Shown in pieces: positions 20,955 through 23,709 of a DNA stretch of 23,709 nucleotides (position 1 is its first letter; each line of letters begins with the position of its first letter). The DNA is from Gnetum montanum. Lineage: Eukaryota; Streptophyta; Gnetopsida; Gnetales; Gnetaceae. The DNA is taken from contig MNCI01028255.1 of assembly GCA_015680685.1 (NCBI GenBank), positions 42,324 to 66,032 of the forward strand. The letters are read 5' to 3'. A program made the position numbers and the translations under genes. A model generated the notes under the pieces. The model was not told the DNA's origin. It searched no databases and worked only from the letters and a program-made list of their open reading frames with translations.

Positions 20955-21787
20955 TGATGAGCGGTGAGTACCCCCTATGCCCAACCATACGAATCATAAG
21001 TGTTCATGCATGATCTGGTCAAATTTCATGGATGCAACTAGTTGTGGCATCTAGATTCTTATGTCTTGATCATGGTTTGCTATCTTCCCACTTTGATTAG
21101 TGGTAGCTTTGTCACGTATGGTTTAGTCCAAAGTGAAGCATATGATTCTTGATCTTGTTTTGGCCTTATGCTACTCCTAATAATAATAGAAAAATTAATT
21201 ATTTAATCTAATTAATAATAGAAAGATAAGGTCCAAACTAGCCTAAGGGCAATGAGTGTCCATTCCCAGCTTGCCATACACATCATGAACCCATGTATCC
21301 ACTACTGGGATTACCAAGCACTACGCAACGAGGTGAACCAAGCAATAATGATGTTGGAATTACCAAGCGAATACGTGTTTATGCTCATTCTACCAATTAA
21401 TTAACTTGCTGAAATGTATATATTAACTAAGTACATGAAAAGTAAATTTCATGGAAAGTAAATCTAATATAAGTCAAATTATTGTAATGAATAAGAATCA
21501 GTCTTGATCTTATTGCCATTCATGACATGCGTCTAGGTACATTGCCACTTGAATAAGATGTTGTACAACTGACTTAGATCCGTACTGCAGGCACTCATTG
21601 ACTGTTCTCTAAGACTACGGATTAAAACTACAAGATTTCAACTACTCTATTGACAAAAGAATTAAACTACTATGGATCGTGTACCTAAGTGATGTATTTA
21701 TATGTAGGCACGCATCCCATGATATTGGATATCCAATAGTGCAAATTGTGCTACAATATCAGGGCCTATGCAAAACATGATTCATCA
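20955..21787 (-). mobile_element. 5' LTR of E3
   Basis: An 833-bp LTR. On the minus strand it starts TGATGAATCATG (21787) and ends ACCGCTCATCA (20955), followed by the primer site. It is homologous to 16216-17017. An extra ~45 bp near 21292-21336 repeats the local phrase GGGATTACCAAGC, so it looks like an internal duplication. Confidence 0.93.
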
Positions 21788-21792
21788 CACAT
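21788..21792. repeat. Target site duplication CACAT of E3, right copy
   Basis: This exact match to 16211-16215 directly follows the LTR end at 21787 and fixes the element's borders. Confidence 0.92.
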
Positions 21793-22222
21793 GCTACAAC
21801 TATGTTCTACATTCTATTTTATGTGCTATAATTGAATAATTTCTCTTTTATCACTAATTGCAAACTTACTGTGACCTCAATGCTCTTTGTAATGGATAAT
21901 AATGAGTAGGATAAAACTTCAATGTAACTTGTACATTGTTTAAAATTGCTCACTATAACCTAGATGCTCATGACTTGCAATGCTTTAAAAATATTTAGTT
22001 ACATGTAGATTGAAACTTGTGGCATTGACATAGAATGAACTAACACTTACAGTAATCAAATCATGACCTCAGTGCAACCCATGATATTTTTCCATTACTA
22101 ATAAGCTAACACTATAACCTTAATACAACTTGATTGCAACCTACGCTAATGGTTGTGACTGATCCACTAGTGCATCACAATTCATCATCTAGTTAAAAGT
22201 ATCAATGCTATCTCAATACAAT
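21793..22222. other. Spacer between E3 and E4
   Basis: 430 bp of AT-rich DNA with recurrent words such as ACCTCAATGC, ACCTAGATGC, ACCTCAGTGCAA and ACCTTAATACAA. No gene is supported. It would be the continuation of whatever lay at 16210 before E3 inserted. Confidence 0.5.
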
Positions 22223-22999
22223 TGATGAGTCATGTTTTGGACGACTGCGATATCGCAACCCGTCGCTAGTTCTATAAATAAGAGGCAGCTCTCCCTTGTT
22301 TCTCTGTTTTATGTTAGATTGTAGCTAGACTCTGGCAGTTTTATGCCTCCAGAGATAGAATATTTTCTAGTGTCTGCCCGTAGTGTGGTGATTGTAATTG
22401 TACAGAATCCTTTATTCGAGTGTGACGTACTTGGACACGCACATGACCAGCAATAAAGATCAAGATTACTTCATCATTAAAGCATTCACTTTGTTTATTT
22501 ATTTATTTAATTTTTATTTACTTCTTTCCTAATTAGTCTCTCTCACCCTTATCTCCTAGCAATGCGGAATGAGTACGACTTGATTATGAGCATTTAAGTG
22601 TGACTACTTGGTAACCCAGTAGCATACCTAGGATCTGCGCTTGGTAATCCTAGTGGTAGTTGTGCACAAAGTCCAAGATGTGTACGGATAATCAAGGAAT
22701 GGATGCTCATCGCACTTAGGCTAGTTTAGATTCTCTTAACCTTTTCCTACTAGCTTAGATAATATTACTTTCCATTGCCTTCAGGAGTAGCATTAGATTA
22801 GGAAACCCATCATACACCTCACTCTGGACTAAACCATACATGATAAATATAATACTAGTCCATGTGGGAAGACAGCGAACTACGATCTAAGGATAACTAT
22901 CTAGGTGCCACAACTAGTTCGTTTGCGGAGTTTGACCAGATCACCCGTGTAACGCTCATATTTGTATGGTTGAGTGTAGGGGTACCTCGTCACTCATCA
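22223..22999 (+). mobile_element. 5' LTR of E4
   Basis: This 777-bp LTR starts TGATGAGTCATG and ends CACTCATCA next to the primer site. It has a TATA box TATAAATA (22273-22280), the leader box GATAGAATATTTTCTAGTG followed by TGCCCG (about 22355-22380) and AATAAA (22452-22457). A GTGGGAAGACAGCGAACTAC phrase (about 22864) and the last ~70 bp recur in the other LTRs. The left border is set by analogy of the TGATGA terminus. Confidence 0.87.
22330..22354 (+). other. Potential RNA hairpin in the LTR leader
   Basis: CTCTGG (22330-22335) can pair with CCAGAG (22349-22354) across a 13-nt loop. It sits about 50 nt after the TATA box and just before the conserved leader box, so it would be near the 5' end of the element's RNA. 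Function unknown. Confidence 0.4.
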
Positions 23000-23018
23000 T
23001 TGGCGTCGTTTCCGGGAA
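23000..23018 (+). other. Primer binding site of E4 (tRNA-Asp type)
   Basis: TTGGCGTCGTTTCCGGGAA directly follows the LTR end. It differs from the common plant tRNA-Asp site TGGCGCCGTTGCCGGGGA at three positions, two of them transitions. Confidence 0.85.
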
Positions 23019-23140
23019 TAGTGCTAGTTATCTAGATTAGTCATATCATACAAGGTCTCTGTAAAGGACTTAACGATATGCCTTTTAGAAAAAAATAATT
23101 ATTAAAAGTTACATCTAAATTCACACACAATTTCACAACC

Positions 23141-23709
23141 ATGCCTCTCCTACAAGACGATAATAACGCCACACCTGGTGAGGAAGTTCATTGGAGAACC
23201 AACAAACTATATGACGATGAAGATTGGAGTACACAACCTGAAGTGAGGGTTTCTTATAAACATGAACAAAAACAACATCATCACAACACACGAAAGAATA
23301 ACTTACCTGATGACGATGAACCCCTACTGGCCACTACAAGCTTCATGCAAATACAAGAGGCCGTTTGAACCTCAAGTAGGCATTGTAAAGAGAGCCGTCT
23401 ACCCATGCTTGATTTAAACAACTTCCCTAAATTTTTAGGAGGCTGTGACTTAGATCCGTATCAACATTTACAAGCCTTCTATGATGCTTGTACATGGAAC
23501 AACATCGATAATGGATGGCAAAAACTTAAGCTCTTTCCCATGACACTCATTGGCCAAGCAAAAGTATGGTATAGATTGTTAAAACCAAATTTAATATGAC
23601 GCTGGTCAACAATGGTAGAAGTCTTTAATGAAAAATATCAAACCTACACAAGAGTGTAGACCTTGAGGAAACAAATCCAAGAGTGGAAACAAGCACAACA
23701 TGAACCCTT
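23141..23709 (+). pseudogene. Gag of E4, interrupted and cut by window end
   Basis: An ATG at 23141, 141 nt after the LTR, opens a hydrophilic, acidic and His/Lys-rich N-terminus. The same frame is broken by TGA at 23366-23368, then reads the gag capsid-like domain (LNNFPKFLGGCDLDPYQHLQ, AFYDACTWNNIDNGWQKLKL, FPMTLIGQAKVWYRLL). Further stops lie at 23597 (TGA) and 23657 (TAG), then LRKQIQEWKQAQHEP. All three stops can come from single transitions. It is homologous to the minus-strand gag of E3 (HLQAFHDACALEN..., KLKLFPRTLVDEAESWYRSL). Few lesions and no frameshift suggest a younger element than E1 or E3. Confidence 0.9.

Larger units (their letters stand above)
16216..21787 (-). mobile_element. 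E3: complete gag-only (non-autonomous) Ty3/gypsy element
   Basis: The 5572-bp unit has two related LTRs (20955-21787 as 5' LTR, 16216-17017 as 3' LTR), a CACAT duplication on both sides, a primer binding site next to the 5' LTR, a polypurine tract next to the 3' LTR, and a minus-strand gag relic. The internal region is only about 3.9 kb. No protease, reverse transcriptase, RNase H or integrase wording is readable in it, so the element probably relied on proteins of an autonomous relative. The LTRs differ by many substitutions and some indels, so the insertion is old. E3 shares LTR ends and gag sequence with E4. Confidence 0.92.
22223..23709 (+). mobile_element. E4: 5' part of a Ty3/gypsy element, truncated by window end
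   Basis: A 5' LTR (22223-22999), a well-preserved tRNA-Asp-type primer site and the start of gag follow each other with normal spacing. Its LTR termini and gag are related to E3 but the LTR body differs. The right part, including any pol and 3' LTR, is outside the window. Confidence 0.92.

Overview
The window is nuclear DNA of a seed plant. It holds one intact, intron-rich, single-copy type gene set in AT-rich sequence that is otherwise mostly decayed LTR retrotransposons of the Ty3/gypsy superfamily. The age and decay of the elements (many transition-type stop codons, well-diverged LTR pairs, solo LTRs, nesting) and a few less derived residues in the gene would suit a large gymnosperm genome. 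That placement is an inference; the sequence alone only secures 'land plant, probably seed plant'.

Layout. (1) 1-5573: the 3' part of a plus-strand, non-chromovirus (Athila/Tat-like) Ty3/gypsy element E1. It carries RNase H and integrase remnants, a long non-coding 3' region with an ~88-bp tandem array, a polypurine tract and a 3' LTR (4649-5573). A reverse-oriented solo LTR (1517-2431, 5-bp target duplication ACATC) is inserted in its pol gene. (2) 5574-7584: the 3' part of a chromovirus-type element E2, with a broken integrase, a polypurine tract and a 3' LTR bounded by an 8-bp perfect inverted repeat (7001-7584). E1 appears to have inserted into E2. (3) 7585-8498: promoter region. (4) 8499-11001: a complete 10-exon gene for mitochondrial beta-cyanoalanine synthase (CAS/CYSC1 type, 359 aa). 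(5) 11002-16210: AT-rich intergenic DNA with no gene I can support. (6) 16211-21792: a structurally complete minus-strand LTR element E3 (5572 bp) with two LTRs, a CACAT target duplication, a decayed tRNA-Asp-type primer site, a polypurine tract and a gag relic but no recognisable pol. (7) 22223-23709: the 5' end of a plus-strand element E4 with LTR, primer binding site and broken gag, running off the window.

The LTRs of E1, the solo insert, E3 and E4 differ greatly in their upstream halves but share the same terminal ~70 bp and, in three of them, the same box around the RNA start/leader region. They are therefore related families of one lineage. Only CAS looks functional. It detoxifies cyanide in mitochondria by making cyanoalanine from cysteine. 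I see no operon-like or defence system and no evidence of an undescribed biochemical system. The most interesting points are the gag-only element, the LTR module sharing, an apparent assembly scar at the single N, and an unusual splice-acceptor choice in CAS intron 8.
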